Shown here: piece by piece, positions 17,252-25,435 of the stretch | Layout of the letters: each line of letters begins with the position of its first letter | Numbering within the stretch: the first letter of the stretch is position 1 | Assembly (NCBI GenBank): GCA_009840385.1 | Contig: VXNX01000013.1 | Span: 448,222-512,221, forward strand | Direction: 5' to 3' | DNA from: Candidatus Dadabacteria bacterium | GTDB lineage: Bacteria > Desulfobacterota_D > UBA1144 > Nemesobacterales > Nemesobacteraceae | DNA length: 64,000 nucleotides | The notes under the pieces: model-generated | The model's input: only the letters and a program-made list of their open reading frames with translations | The model's database searches: none | Told to the model about the DNA's origin: nothing | Made by a program: the position numbers and the translations under genes

Positions 17252-18253
17252 ATGCCTAACACGTTCTCAAAATCCGTAACCCATATCTTGCAGTTGTTTA
17301 CGAGTAAGCCAATGGCGGAAGAAGTCGACATGTCGAGTCGGAACGTCATTGTTACGGGTGGCGCTCCTAATTCAATTGGTTACGAAACGGCCAAGATTCT
17401 TGCAAGCTGGGGAGCTACGGTTGTTGTCACCAGTACTCCCGACATTGAATTGATGGAAAGCTCTTTGAAAAAAGATTTGCGAATCATTGGCGCTGACGAA
17501 AAGAAGATTACAGCCCATGCGTTAGACCTGTGCGATGTTGACAGTGTCAACAATTTCACGACGTGGTACCGAAAAAATTACAGCGACCGACTGCACGTAC
17601 TTATCAACAACGCAGGGATTCACAAGAATATTCTTAATCCCAGGAAAAAGCCGCCCATGACAAAAGACGGTTTTGAAATTCATTGGCGAACCAATTTCCT
17701 TGGAACCTTTCATCTGACGAGTTTATTGCTTCCAATTCTTAAGCAAAGTGGTCTGGAAAGCGGAGACGCGCGAATCATAAACTTGACTTCCCACCTGCAC
17801 GACAGGGTGAAAAACAAGAGCATGTTTAACGATGACGGAGAATACCACTCCTGGGACGCTTACGGGCTGTCAAAATTAGCGCTAATTCACTTTACCTTCG
17901 AGATCCAGAGACGATTTGCCAAAAAGTACAACCTCCAATCGGCAGCGGTACACCCCGGGTCTGTTAAGACTAATCTTACGCGGATTGAGGAATTTGAAGG
18001 AAAAACCGGGTATCTTCTAAACCAAATCTGTTCCGCGCTCGCATCTTTTGTCCTGTTAAGCCCGATATCGGGCGCACAAACTTCCGTGATGTGCGCTAGC
18101 AAATACCCGCTTCAAGGTGGAAACTATTACAAACGCTGCGAAATAGCGGAATCATCCGACGATACAAAAGACCAAGATGTGTCGAAAATTCTATGGGACA
18201 ACTCAGATGCATGGATTAAAACCCTAGTTAAGGGCAGCAGAGATGGGCATTAA
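17252..18253 (+). CDS. Short-chain dehydrogenase/reductase with altered cofactor motif
   Basis: A 333-residue SDR, equal in length to the one before it but only distantly alike. The glycine motif reads TGGAPNSIG (residues 35-43) instead of TGxxxGxG, so the middle glycine is replaced and the loop may be one residue longer. The other parts are intact: NNAG (119-122), LTSHLH (178-183), Y204-x3-K208 (YGLSK). The segment TKDGFEIHWRTNFLGTFHLT is typical of the retinol-dehydrogenase-like branch. It begins 104 nt after the previous SDR and its end overlaps the SRPBCC gene by 11 nt. Whether it still binds NAD(P) normally is open. Confidence 0.85.
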   Translation: MPNTFSKSVTHILQLFTSKPMAEEVDMSSRNVIVTGGAPNSIGYETAKILASWGATVVVTSTPDIELMESSLKKDLRIIGADEKKITAHALDLCDVDSVNNFTTWYRKNYSDRLHVLINNAGIHKNILNPRKKPPMTKDGFEIHWRTNFLGTFHLTSLLLPILKQSGLESGDARIINLTSHLHDRVKNKSMFNDDGEYHSWDAYGLSKLALIHFTFEIQRRFAKKYNLQSAAVHPGSVKTNLTRIEEFEGKTGYLLNQICSALASFVLLSPISGAQTSVMCASKYPLQGGNYYKRCEIAESSDDTKDQDVSKILWDNSDAWIKTLVKGSRDGH

Positions 18254-18713
18254 TAGTTCTACCGTACGTACCGACCGCATTCAGATCAACGCACCCATTG
18301 ACTTCGTTTGGGAGGTCCTTACTGACGTTGAAAAATATGGTGAGTGGAATCCATTCACATCTCAAGCCAGAGCCGATTTTAAAATTGGGTCGCCCGTTCG
18401 TCTACTGGTAAGAATGGGACCCACAAAATTCAGAATAACTGAAACTCTATGTGCATTTGAAAAACCACGCCTTATTGCTTGGAGCAGAAAATTCGGAGCT
18501 TCCTGGTTTTTGTTTGTGGTGCGAGAGCAGCATCTGGAACCTATAAGTGATACCAGTTGCAGCTACCATAATGTCGACCTGTTAAGCGGTGTATTTTCAT
18601 CAATCGTCTCGCTGCTCTTCGGCGGTTATATGCGTCGCGGTTTCAGCGATGTAGGCGTGGGATTAAAACTTCGTGCAGAAACTCTGTATCGGGAGACGAA
18701 GAACCAAAGCTAA
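18243..18713 (+). CDS. SRPBCC (polyketide cyclase/START-like) protein
   Basis: A 156-residue protein of the helix-grip fold. The start pattern INAPIDFVWEVLTDVEKYGEWNPFTSQA (residues 15-42) is the classic opening of SRPBCC/polyketide-cyclase-2 proteins, followed by alternating strands and a long C-terminal helix ending SDVGVGLKLRAETLYRE. The fold makes a deep hydrophobic pocket that binds lipids, sterols or polyketides. It overlaps the preceding SDR gene by 11 nt, so it is translationally coupled and is the last gene of the cassette. The ligand is unknown. It ends 90 nt before the convergent pgeF. Confidence 0.85.
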   Translation: MGINSSTVRTDRIQINAPIDFVWEVLTDVEKYGEWNPFTSQARADFKIGSPVRLLVRMGPTKFRITETLCAFEKPRLIAWSRKFGASWFLFVVREQHLEPISDTSCSYHNVDLLSGVFSSIVSLLFGGYMRRGFSDVGVGLKLRAETLYRETKNQS

Positions 18714-18803
18714 CCTAATCCCCCAAAGGTACCGTGTTCCGTCTCGGCGTGTAGGATTTTTGGAGGATACCGAACTAACGCTGAAAGAAAAAGAAGAACT
18801 CTA

Positions 18804-19478
18804 CTAAGGAGAAATCCCGACAAAGCTGATCATCTTGTCCGTACCGGAACCGTCTCTTCTGTACGAAGGAAGATCCTGACAGCAAGTGCACATGTCCATC
18901 GTCTCGATTTCTGAGACCCCAGCGTTGCGAAGCTCGATTCTGTTAAGTTCCGCAAGATCAAGAAGGAATTTCCCGTCCCCTTTTTCGAAAAGCCAATCCC
19001 CGCCGCCGAACCTTGAGACAAACTGTGACGCCACGTCGTCCCGAACCTCGTAGCAGCATTTTCCTATGGCCGGACCTATCACGGCCAAAGAGTCCTGCGG
19101 TCTCAAAGAATACTTTTCACAAACGGCGCCAAGACAATTTTTAACCACGCGCGAGAAAGTTCCGCGCCACCCCGCATGGACGGCGCAGACGCATCTTGAA
19201 TCGGGAAAGCAAAGAAGAATCGGAAGACAGTCGGCCGTGAGAATCCCGATCCCAACCCCCTTTTGGCGCGTAACGATAGAGTCAGCTTCAACAAGCTCCT
19301 CACCAGCGCCGCAGTCGGCGAAAAAAACGGAGTTCCCATGAACCTGGTTGACGGTAAGGATGCTTTCAAGCCCGTGAGCAGAAGCAATCTTCGGAATATC
19401 CGGTCCTCCCGGATCATGCACGAACCCGTGAATCACGCCGTTATATTTCTCAAGCATAGACGAATGGAAAACCCTCAT
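18804..19478 (-). CDS. pgeF: Peptidoglycan editing factor / laccase-domain protein
   Basis: A 224-residue protein of the YfiH/PgeF (DUF152) family. Members act as purine nucleoside-modifying enzymes and, in E. coli, remove wrongly built muropeptide precursors. The metal-site motifs are visible: NQVHGNSVF (histidine), ILTADCLPILL (cysteine) and CAVHAGWRGTF (histidine), with a CTCCQDLPSYRRDG end block. The ATG at 19478 overlaps the rluD stop by four bases (ATGA), as is common: rluD-pgeF is a recurrent pair. Which of the reported activities applies here is not known. Confidence 0.92.
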   Translation of the reverse strand: MRVFHSSMLEKYNGVIHGFVHDPGGPDIPKIASAHGLESILTVNQVHGNSVFFADCGAGEELVEADSIVTRQKGVGIGILTADCLPILLCFPDSRCVCAVHAGWRGTFSRVVKNCLGAVCEKYSLRPQDSLAVIGPAIGKCCYEVRDDVASQFVSRFGGGDWLFEKGDGKFLLDLAELNRIELRNAGVSEIETMDMCTCCQDLPSYRRDGSGTDKMISFVGISP

Positions 19479-20431
19479 CCGCCCTGTCTCCTCAAAAAAT
19501 CGATCACGGAAATCATATCTTCTGGAATTTCGGCCGAGAACTCAATCCGTTTTCCCGTGGCTGGGTGGGTAAATCCGAGGCTTTTTGCGTGAAGGGCCTG
19601 TCTTTTTATTAAGCTCCCTACGGTCCCGGAGTTTCGCGGACGGCTTTTTTTGCCTCCGTAAACCTTATCGGCAAGCACCGGGAACCCGTTCTCGGAAAAA
19701 TGAACCCTTATCTGGTGGGTTCTTCCGGTCTTCGGCCAAACGCTCACAAGCGTCGCTCCGCGCAGCCTCTCAACCACTTCCCAGCGGGTCTCTGCATCTC
19801 TTGCGGCCTTGGAAGAAGAGCTCATTTTTATCCTGTTCGAGGGACTTCTTCCTATCGGGGAACTAAAAACACCTGAACTTTTCTTCATCTCCCCCGAAAC
19901 AACGGCCGCGTACTCTTTTTCCGTTTCCCTGCTTTTGAACTGCTCGGAAAGACTCTTGTGCGCACGATCGTTTTTCGCAACGACCATGATCCCCGAAGTC
20001 TCCTTGTCAAGGCGGTGCACTATCCCCGGACGCATCTCGCCTCCTATTCCCGAAAGGTCCTCGCACATATGAACAAGGGCGTTCACAAGCGTACCACCCG
20101 TAACTCCCGCCCCGGGATGAACCACCATGCCGGCGGGTTTGTTGACCACGATCATGTCGCGATCCTCATGGAGAACCTCAATATCGATTTCCTCTCCCTC
20201 GACGCCACAGGGTTCGGGAGGCGGAATGTTGACGCTCAAGCTCTCTCCGCCACTTATGATCTTAGAAGGCTTAAACGTTTTGCGGTCAATAAGTATGTTT
20301 CCCCGCTCTATATGCTTTTTGATGCTTGAGCGGCTAAGATCCGTCAGGAAACCCGAGAGAAACACATCCGCTCTTTGTCCCGCAAACTCCAGGGGTATTT
20401 CCGTTATGTTCTTTTCCTCGGGGGGTTCCAT
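19475..20431 (-). CDS. rluD: RluD-type 23S rRNA pseudouridine synthase
   Basis: A 318-residue enzyme that changes uridines to pseudouridine in large-subunit rRNA. An N-terminal S4 RNA-binding domain (about residues 12-75, SRSSIKKHIERGNILIDRK) is followed by the RluA-type catalytic domain with HRLDKETSGIMVVAKND (catalytic Asp in RLDKETSG) and the GRTHQIRVH motif. Downstream pgeF overlaps it and a SAM hydrolase lies 8 nt upstream. RluA or RluC specificity cannot be wholly excluded, but S4 domain plus pgeF neighbour point to RluD. Confidence 0.92.
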   Translation of the reverse strand: MEPPEEKNITEIPLEFAGQRADVFLSGFLTDLSRSSIKKHIERGNILIDRKTFKPSKIISGGESLSVNIPPPEPCGVEGEEIDIEVLHEDRDMIVVNKPAGMVVHPGAGVTGGTLVNALVHMCEDLSGIGGEMRPGIVHRLDKETSGIMVVAKNDRAHKSLSEQFKSRETEKEYAAVVSGEMKKSSGVFSSPIGRSPSNRIKMSSSSKAARDAETRWEVVERLRGATLVSVWPKTGRTHQIRVHFSENGFPVLADKVYGGKKSRPRNSGTVGSLIKRQALHAKSLGFTHPATGKRIEFSAEIPEDMISVIDFLRRQGG

Positions 20432-20439
20432 AATTCCTC

Positions 20440-21222
20440 TCAGTTCTTCTCCTCAACGATAATGACTTCCGGCGGCTCTTCGCCGAAAACATCACACGCT
20501 CGGCCCTGGTTAACCGATATCTCGATATATCCGCCGCTTCCTCCGACGGCGAGAATCTCCCCAGTCTCCGCCGAAGAATAGGACTCTGAAATTCCGGCGA
20601 TCCGTTTCCCTCCGACGGTCACCGAGGCCCCGGCCCCGTTGCCAACGGCCTCAGTCGGTATGCTGGTCACAAGGTTCCCGAACTTGTCGGTGTAAACAAC
20701 GGTTCCGCGAATCTCATTTCCGGTTACCGAGTATCCGTCGCGGGGAAGAATTTCGGGATCCTTTATCTGGGGTCCGATTTCCGAGAACGGAACCCCGAGC
20801 GAGAGATGTGCCGCTACCGGGGCGAATATGTCCCTTCCGTGAAAAGTGGAGCTTATCTCTTTTAGACAATAATCAAGGTTTTTTATCTCGCGGGCACGGA
20901 AATCTTCGCAGGAACGAATGACCGAGCTGAATACACCGTTATCCGGTCCCACGAAGAAATGACCGTCAGCCAAAACCGCAACGGGTCTTCGTTCGCTTCC
21001 GACCCCAGGATCAACAACTACCAGATGCACGGTTTTTGCCGGAAAATACCGGTATGAATTGCCGATCACAAAAGACGCGGCGCGGATGTCGTGAGAATCA
21101 ATGCAGTGGGTTATATCGACCGGACGGGCATTTTCGTTTACGGAAAGCATCACTCCTTTCATCACTCCCACATAATGATCCTTTAACCCGAAATCGGTTG
21201 TCAGTGTTATAATGTTTCCCAT
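20440..21222 (-). CDS. SAM hydrolase / SAM hydroxide adenosyltransferase (DUF62)
   Basis: A 260-residue protein of the DUF62 family, related to fluorinase and chlorinase but using water to split S-adenosylmethionine into adenosine and methionine. Marks are the start TLTTDFGLKDHYVGVMKG (residues 6-23), ARPVDITHCI (32-41), VHLVVVDPGVGSERRPVAV and the FVGPDNGVFS block. The fluorinase-specific loop is not seen. It is the first gene of a leftward operon with rluD and pgeF, 55 nt from the divergent MBL gene. The biological purpose of the reaction is unsettled. Confidence 0.9.
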   Translation of the reverse strand: MGNIITLTTDFGLKDHYVGVMKGVMLSVNENARPVDITHCIDSHDIRAASFVIGNSYRYFPAKTVHLVVVDPGVGSERRPVAVLADGHFFVGPDNGVFSSVIRSCEDFRAREIKNLDYCLKEISSTFHGRDIFAPVAAHLSLGVPFSEIGPQIKDPEILPRDGYSVTGNEIRGTVVYTDKFGNLVTSIPTEAVGNGAGASVTVGGKRIAGISESYSSAETGEILAVGGSGGYIEISVNQGRACDVFGEEPPEVIIVEEKN

Positions 21223-21277
21223 CTAAACGGCTCCGCGAGTAAGATTATGGAACGGAGACGGGATTATATCAAGTCAG

Positions 21278-22036
21278 ATGGTGAAACTTACGGTTTTGGG
21301 TTCGGGAACATGCGTTCCCCATGAAAAAAGAGGTTCTTCCGGATATCTTCTGAGCACCGATACCGGCACGTCCCTTTTTGACTGCGGAAACGGCACGGTA
21401 TGGAAACTCGAAAAAATTGGGGTCGACTATCTTGGAATCGACAATGTTTTCATAACCCATTTTCACCCCGATCACACGTCCGACCTGATCCCCCTTCTTT
21501 TCGCCACGAGGCACCCCTATGGGAAAAGAAGAGAAAAGACACTTGGAATATGGGGGCCGGATGGGTTCTCGGAATTTCTCGAAAAGCTACGGGTGCCCTA
21601 CAGAGAGTGGGTAAGGCCTGAACTCGTGGAAATCCACGAGATAGGAAAAAAGAAACAGAAAGTCGGCGACCTTGAAATAAAAACATTCAAAACCGTTCAC
21701 ACTGAAAACAGCATCGGTTATGTCGTGCGCTCGGACGGAAAGAAAATCGTTTATACCGGAGACACGGGTTATTTCCCCGGCCTTCGCAAGGCGGCTAAGG
21801 AAGCTGACATATTCGTTACGGAATGCGCACTTCCAAATTCAGAGAAGATGGCCGTTCACATGACTCCCTCCGACATAGCAAAGATTCTTCAGGAAAGCAG
21901 TCCCAAAAAAATCGTGCTCTCGCATCTTTACCCGTCAATGGACGGAAGGGACCTGCCGGAAGAAATAAAAACCCTTTCGGGAAACAACGAGACGGAAATA
22001 ATAGTCGCAGAAGACTTAATGGAAATTGCTACATAA
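21278..22036 (+). CDS. Metallo-beta-lactamase-fold hydrolase (RNase Z-like)
   Basis: A 252-residue metal-dependent hydrolase. The metal motif THFHPDHTSDL (residues 60-70) is complete; further ligands are the histidine in VHTENS, the aspartate in YTGDTGYF and LSHLYPS near the C-terminus. The opening KLTVLGSGTCVPHEKRGSSGYL is shared with RNase Z and related phosphodiesterases, but the length and lack of an exosite arm argue against assigning tRNA 3' processing. Transcribed away from the SAM hydrolase. The substrate is unknown. Confidence 0.85.
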   Translation: MVKLTVLGSGTCVPHEKRGSSGYLLSTDTGTSLFDCGNGTVWKLEKIGVDYLGIDNVFITHFHPDHTSDLIPLLFATRHPYGKRREKTLGIWGPDGFSEFLEKLRVPYREWVRPELVEIHEIGKKKQKVGDLEIKTFKTVHTENSIGYVVRSDGKKIVYTGDTGYFPGLRKAAKEADIFVTECALPNSEKMAVHMTPSDIAKILQESSPKKIVLSHLYPSMDGRDLPEEIKTLSGNNETEIIVAEDLMEIAT

Positions 22037-22052
22037 AAAATTGGTACTTAGT

Positions 22053-22796
22053 TCAATCCTCTCTCACTGCAACGGCACGATTTACTTCCTCTATCAGGCT
22101 CTCCGTAATCTCGAGATTGTTTTCCGCCTCAGTAACCGGCCGTCCCACAACCAGATAATCTGCTCCGTACTCAATAGCCATCGTCGGAGTTAGAGCCCTT
22201 TTGTGGTCGTTTCTTTCCATTCCCTGAGGGCGTATTCCCGGAGCGACTATTACCAGACGGCTTCCGAATTCCTGCCTTATTTCCCGTATCGATTCCCCAG
22301 AAGCCACGACCCCGTCGCAACCGGCTTCGACCGACCTCCGCGTAAAAACTCGCACGTACTCCTCAAGTTCAAGATTCTCATTCATCATAAGCGCCCTCAA
22401 GTCATCCTGATTAAGGCTCGAAAGAAAAGTAAGCGAAAGAATAAGCGGCCGGTCTCTTTCGCCACGGCCTTCCTTCGCCGCGGCCACGGTGGCCTTCCCG
22501 CCATTTATGGTAACGAACTCAACACCCTCGGGCACCGCCCGAAGCGCCGCCGCAATTGTACGGTCTATGTCCCCCATTTTAAGATCGAGAAAAACCTTCT
22601 TTCCAAGTCCCACGAGCTCTTTTACAAAACTCATCCCCTCTCGCATAAACAGTTGATACCCGACCTTGTAGGTGCCGATCCTTTCGCCAAGAAGCTCAAC
22701 AAGGACAAGGGCTTCTTCCCTTGAGTCAAAGTCAAGCGCTACTATAAGCCTCTCACAACTCTGCACGGCGTTTTTTCCGTTGTTCTCAGGTGCCAT
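22053..22796 (-). CDS. pyrF: Orotidine 5'-phosphate decarboxylase
   Basis: Last step of UMP synthesis: removes CO2 from OMP. The 247-residue protein starts at the ATG at 22796 (AAGGA ten bases upstream); the frame is open for 58 more codons upstream but that part lies in the divergent promoter region of ispH and is not family-like. The catalytic D-x-K-x2-D array is FLDLKMGDID, where many relatives have HD; the phosphate-binding end is IVAPGIRPQGMERNDHKR. Divergent from ispH across 184 nt. Confidence 0.94.
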   Translation of the reverse strand: MAPENNGKNAVQSCERLIVALDFDSREEALVLVELLGERIGTYKVGYQLFMREGMSFVKELVGLGKKVFLDLKMGDIDRTIAAALRAVPEGVEFVTINGGKATVAAAKEGRGERDRPLILSLTFLSSLNQDDLRALMMNENLELEEYVRVFTRRSVEAGCDGVVASGESIREIRQEFGSRLVIVAPGIRPQGMERNDHKRALTPTMAIEYGADYLVVGRPVTEAENNLEITESLIEEVNRAVAVRED

Positions 22797-22980
22797 AGCT
22801 CGAAATTCCTTCGATGTGTTTTTCCGGTCAGATGTTCTGACGATAACAAGACCGCAAGCGGGATAAAGCATACCCGGCAAACGCGTGCCGTGCCTGCGGC
22901 AGAACCTAGTTTTCCCCATCTCCGCTCCAAAGCCGTTTTGCTTGACCCTCTTTTGCCGCGGCGTTATCATCTACGGTGAA

Positions 22981-23922
22981 ATGCGAGTCGTAGTCGCTAA
23001 ACCCAGAGGATTCTGCGCCGGAGTGGAGAGGGCAATTGAGATAGTCGAAATGGCCCTTGAGATGTACGGACCCCCGATTTATGTCCGCCACGCCATAGTG
23101 CACAACAAAAGGGTCGTCGATTCCCTAAGAGAAAAGGGTGCTGTTTTCGTCGAGGAACTGGACGAGATCGAAAATCCCGAAGCGCGAGTCATCTTCAGTG
23201 CCCATGGCGTAAGTCCCGCAGTCATCGACGAAGCCAAAAGACGAGGCTTCCAGATAGTAGATGCCGTCTGTCCGCTAGTGACCAAGGTCCACAACGAAGT
23301 AAGGCACTACTCCGAGAGGGAATATACAATAATACTCGTAGGTCACAGGGATCATGTTGAAGTAATAGGAACCAAGGGCGAGGCACCAGAAAGCGTAGTA
23401 GTGGTGGAATCGGTAAGCGAAGCTCTTTCGGTTAATGTTCCGGACCCGGAAAAAGTAGCCTACGTGACGCAGACCACCCTAAGCGTCGACGATACCAAGG
23501 AGATAGTGACTGCGCTTGAGAAACGTTTTCCGAAAATCGCAAAACCTTCGAAGCTCGATATCTGCTATGCGACCCAAAACCGCCAGGACGCCGTAAAGAA
23601 GCTTGCCGAAATATCAGATGTCATCTTTATCGTTGGATCCCCCGAAAGTTCAAACTCAAACAGGCTGGTTGAAGTCGCCAAGTCCTGCGGCGTCAAGGAT
23701 GCCTACCTTATTGAAGACACAGACGGACTGGATGGCATGGGAACGCTTAAGCGCGGTATGACCGTGGGTATAAGCTCCGGGGCGTCAACCCCCGAGGTGA
23801 TAATCGAAGAGCTGATCTCAAAGCTAAGGGACCTTGGGGCCACTACCTTTGAAGAGTTCAGCTTGAAGGAAGAATCCACCAAGTTCCCCTTTCCCCACTC
23901 CCTTGAGTTCTCAACAGGCTGA
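22981..23922 (+). CDS. ispH: 4-hydroxy-3-methylbut-2-enyl diphosphate reductase
   Basis: The last enzyme of the MEP isoprenoid pathway, an iron-sulfur protein giving IPP and DMAPP. The 313-residue protein has all three cluster cysteines: C12 (RGFCAGVERA), C97 (DAVCPLVTKVH) and C195 (DICYATQNRQ). The substrate-binding histidines lie in RHAIVHNKRVV and SAHGVSP, and in GHRDHVEVIG. The ATG at 22981 gives the normal N-terminus. A 98-residue gene follows 11 nt later. Its presence means the organism makes isoprenoids by the MEP route. Confidence 0.96.
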   Translation: MRVVVAKPRGFCAGVERAIEIVEMALEMYGPPIYVRHAIVHNKRVVDSLREKGAVFVEELDEIENPEARVIFSAHGVSPAVIDEAKRRGFQIVDAVCPLVTKVHNEVRHYSEREYTIILVGHRDHVEVIGTKGEAPESVVVVESVSEALSVNVPDPEKVAYVTQTTLSVDDTKEIVTALEKRFPKIAKPSKLDICYATQNRQDAVKKLAEISDVIFIVGSPESSNSNRLVEVAKSCGVKDAYLIEDTDGLDGMGTLKRGMTVGISSGASTPEVIIEELISKLRDLGATTFEEFSLKEESTKFPFPHSLEFSTG

Positions 23923-23933
23923 GTTTACCGAAA

Positions 23934-24230
23934 ATGCAGGAGCAAACCTCAAGGTACGTAGCCGACATAGAAATCCCGGATGGGATAGTGTCGATAGACT
24001 GCGAAGTGAGAAGCGGGGAAAAAACGGAGATTCTCTTTATCCTTAACAGTTCGACATGCGAAGGAAATAAAAACCCTGCCGCCGGGGACTTCCGGGGCTC
24101 TCTTGAGAGCCGCGGAGAAATCCTCGTTGAAGCCGAAACAGATGACCCAGAATCCTTTATAAGGGAAACTCTCTCGGCCACGTACGGACCACTTGCGGAC
24201 ATAACCCTTACAGACACCGATACCGACTGA
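23934..24230 (+). CDS. Hypothetical protein downstream of ispH
   Basis: A 98-residue acidic protein, unrecognised. It starts 11 nt after ispH on the same strand. Short strands such as RYVADIEIPDGIVSIDCEVRS and TEILFILNSSTCEGNKNP suggest a compact beta fold; the end is very acidic (TLTDTDTD). Two cysteines are far apart. There is no strong ribosome site, so it may depend on translation of ispH. It could also be a chance frame; codon choice (GGG, AGA, AGC, CTT) is like that of neighbouring genes, which favours a gene. Confidence 0.5.
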   Translation: MQEQTSRYVADIEIPDGIVSIDCEVRSGEKTEILFILNSSTCEGNKNPAAGDFRGSLESRGEILVEAETDDPESFIRETLSATYGPLADITLTDTDTD

Positions 24231-24255
24231 TAGCGCCAGAAACGAAAACGGTTTC

Positions 24256-25026
24256 TTAGTTAGCTATCCAGCCGCCGTCGACGGAGAGTTCTGCTCCAGT
24301 CATATACGCCACGTTTTCACTGTCGCAGAGGAAAAGCACCGCGTGTGCCATTTCCTCCGGGGTCGCAAAACGGCCCAGATGCCCGGTTATAGGCTGAAGT
24401 CCTTTAAGATATGCATCAAGCTCCGGGGGCGAATTGTCAAGAAAAGCCTGTACCATCGGAGTCAGGGTGGTGCCGGGATTTATGGCGTTTACTCTGATGC
24501 CGTTTGCCCCGTACTCAAGGGCCATGCTTCTTGTGAGCTGCGACACTGCTCCTTTGGTGGAATTATATGCAGCGGTACCTGGTATGGCTTTAATTCCCAG
24601 TATGGAGGAATTGTTGATTATTGTGCCTCCACCCTGCTCAATCATGTGTGGAATCGAGAACTTGGACATCATGAAGGTTCCCCTTACGTTAATGGCAAAT
24701 ACCTGGTCCCAATCCTCAATAGATGTCTCGTGAGTAATTGAGAGGGGAAGCACCCCTGCGTTATTAAACAGTATGTCAATTTTGCCGAAAAGCTTTATGG
24801 CGTGCTCCACAGCTTCTTTGCAGTCCTCTTCCTTCGACACGTCGCTTACGAGATACTCTATGCTGCCGGGAGAATCCTTGGCCAACTCCGCAGCCTCCAC
24901 AAGAGTGCTTTCAGTTCTGCCGGTTATAAGAACATTTGCGCCCTCATTTGCAAAAAGAAGCGCCGTGACCTGTCCTATTCCCAGACTGCCACCGGTGATT
25001 ATCGCGGATTTACCCTCAAGTTTCAT
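24256..25026 (-). CDS. Classical short-chain dehydrogenase/reductase
   Basis: A 256-residue SDR of the FabG/glucose-dehydrogenase type. The motifs are complete: TGGSLGIG (residues 11-18), NNAG (88-91), NSS (139-141), Y154-x3-K158 (YNSTK), and the NPG turn followed by a C-terminal MTGAELSVDGGW typical of tetramers. A strong site (GGAGG, spaced by agtaaa) precedes the ATG at 25026. Its codon style is that of the core genome, unlike the SDRs at 16146 and 17252. Substrate unknown. It stands alone, between ispH and tRNA-Glu. Confidence 0.9.
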   Translation of the reverse strand: MKLEGKSAIITGGSLGIGQVTALLFANEGANVLITGRTESTLVEAAELAKDSPGSIEYLVSDVSKEEDCKEAVEHAIKLFGKIDILFNNAGVLPLSITHETSIEDWDQVFAINVRGTFMMSKFSIPHMIEQGGGTIINNSSILGIKAIPGTAAYNSTKGAVSQLTRSMALEYGANGIRVNAINPGTTLTPMVQAFLDNSPPELDAYLKGLQPITGHLGRFATPEEMAHAVLFLCDSENVAYMTGAELSVDGGWIAN

Positions 25027-25085
25027 TTTACTCCTCCTTTGTGTGTATTAATGCAGGCGTCAAGCACCTGCCACTTCAAAGTTAG

Positions 25086-25113
25086 TTTAAAACATCATGG
25101 GTAGTTGCGTCAA
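25086..25113 (-). promoter_or_regulatory. Candidate promoter of the SDR gene at 24256-25026
   Basis: On the minus strand TTGACG and TTTAAA are 16 bases apart. This leaves a leader of about 55 nt before the ATG. The -10 box is a partial match only. Confidence 0.4.
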
Positions 25114-25187
25114 TTTTCAGGTGACTTTTTTCGCTGTCCCAGAGATAAGGCAGGGAGAAAATGGAGAAAATCGCCAAAAAAGGGAAT

Positions 25188-25263
25188 TGGTAGCCCCAAC
25201 GGGATTCGAACCCGTGTTTCAGCCTTGAGAGGGCTGCGTCCTAAACCCCTAGACGATGGGGCC
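25188..25263 (-). tRNA. tRNA-Glu (anticodon CTC)
   Basis: A complete cloverleaf on the minus strand. The acceptor stem GGCCCCA pairs with TGGGGCT (one G-T pair). The D-arm follows, then anticodon stem CAGCC/GGCTG with loop CTCTCAA, and T-stem ACGGG/CCCGT with loop TTCGAAT. Discriminator A and encoded CCA complete it. The loop centre CTC reads GAG. Open frames across this stretch, including one giving GIRTR, are artefacts of the T-arm. No clear terminator follows. Confidence 0.97.
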
Positions 25264-25380
25264 AAACTCGAAAGAGACTATCAAACTATCATAAAAAGAA
25301 TTCGATTTCAAAAAAATGGCGCAGGAAGATACGAAAAAAACTGACTTGGCTTCGTATGGTTTTTCCACGGGAATATGCTG

Positions 25381-25386
25381 TATAAT
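25381..25386 (+). promoter_or_regulatory. -10 box upstream of the beta-phosphoglucomutase/GH65 operon
   Basis: A perfect TATAAT, with TG directly before it (GCTGTATAAT), lies 49 nt before the ATG at 25436. The -35 region is poor. Its position supports the ATG at 25436 over the longer open frame beginning at 25316. Confidence 0.5.
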
Positions 25387-25435
25387 TACCACGGCGAAAA
25401 CGGCCCTGCCGAAATCCCTGACCGCAAAAGCTGAT

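Noticed and set aside
22797-22980. N-terminal extensions of pyrF and ispH, both open across the same 184 nt
   Set aside because: They overlap in opposite directions and lack homology; this is the divergent promoter region.
25105-25344. Rightward open frame across the tRNA-Glu region, giving GIRTR-like residues
   Set aside because: The sequence is the reverse complement of a perfect tRNA; such frames are well-known artefacts.
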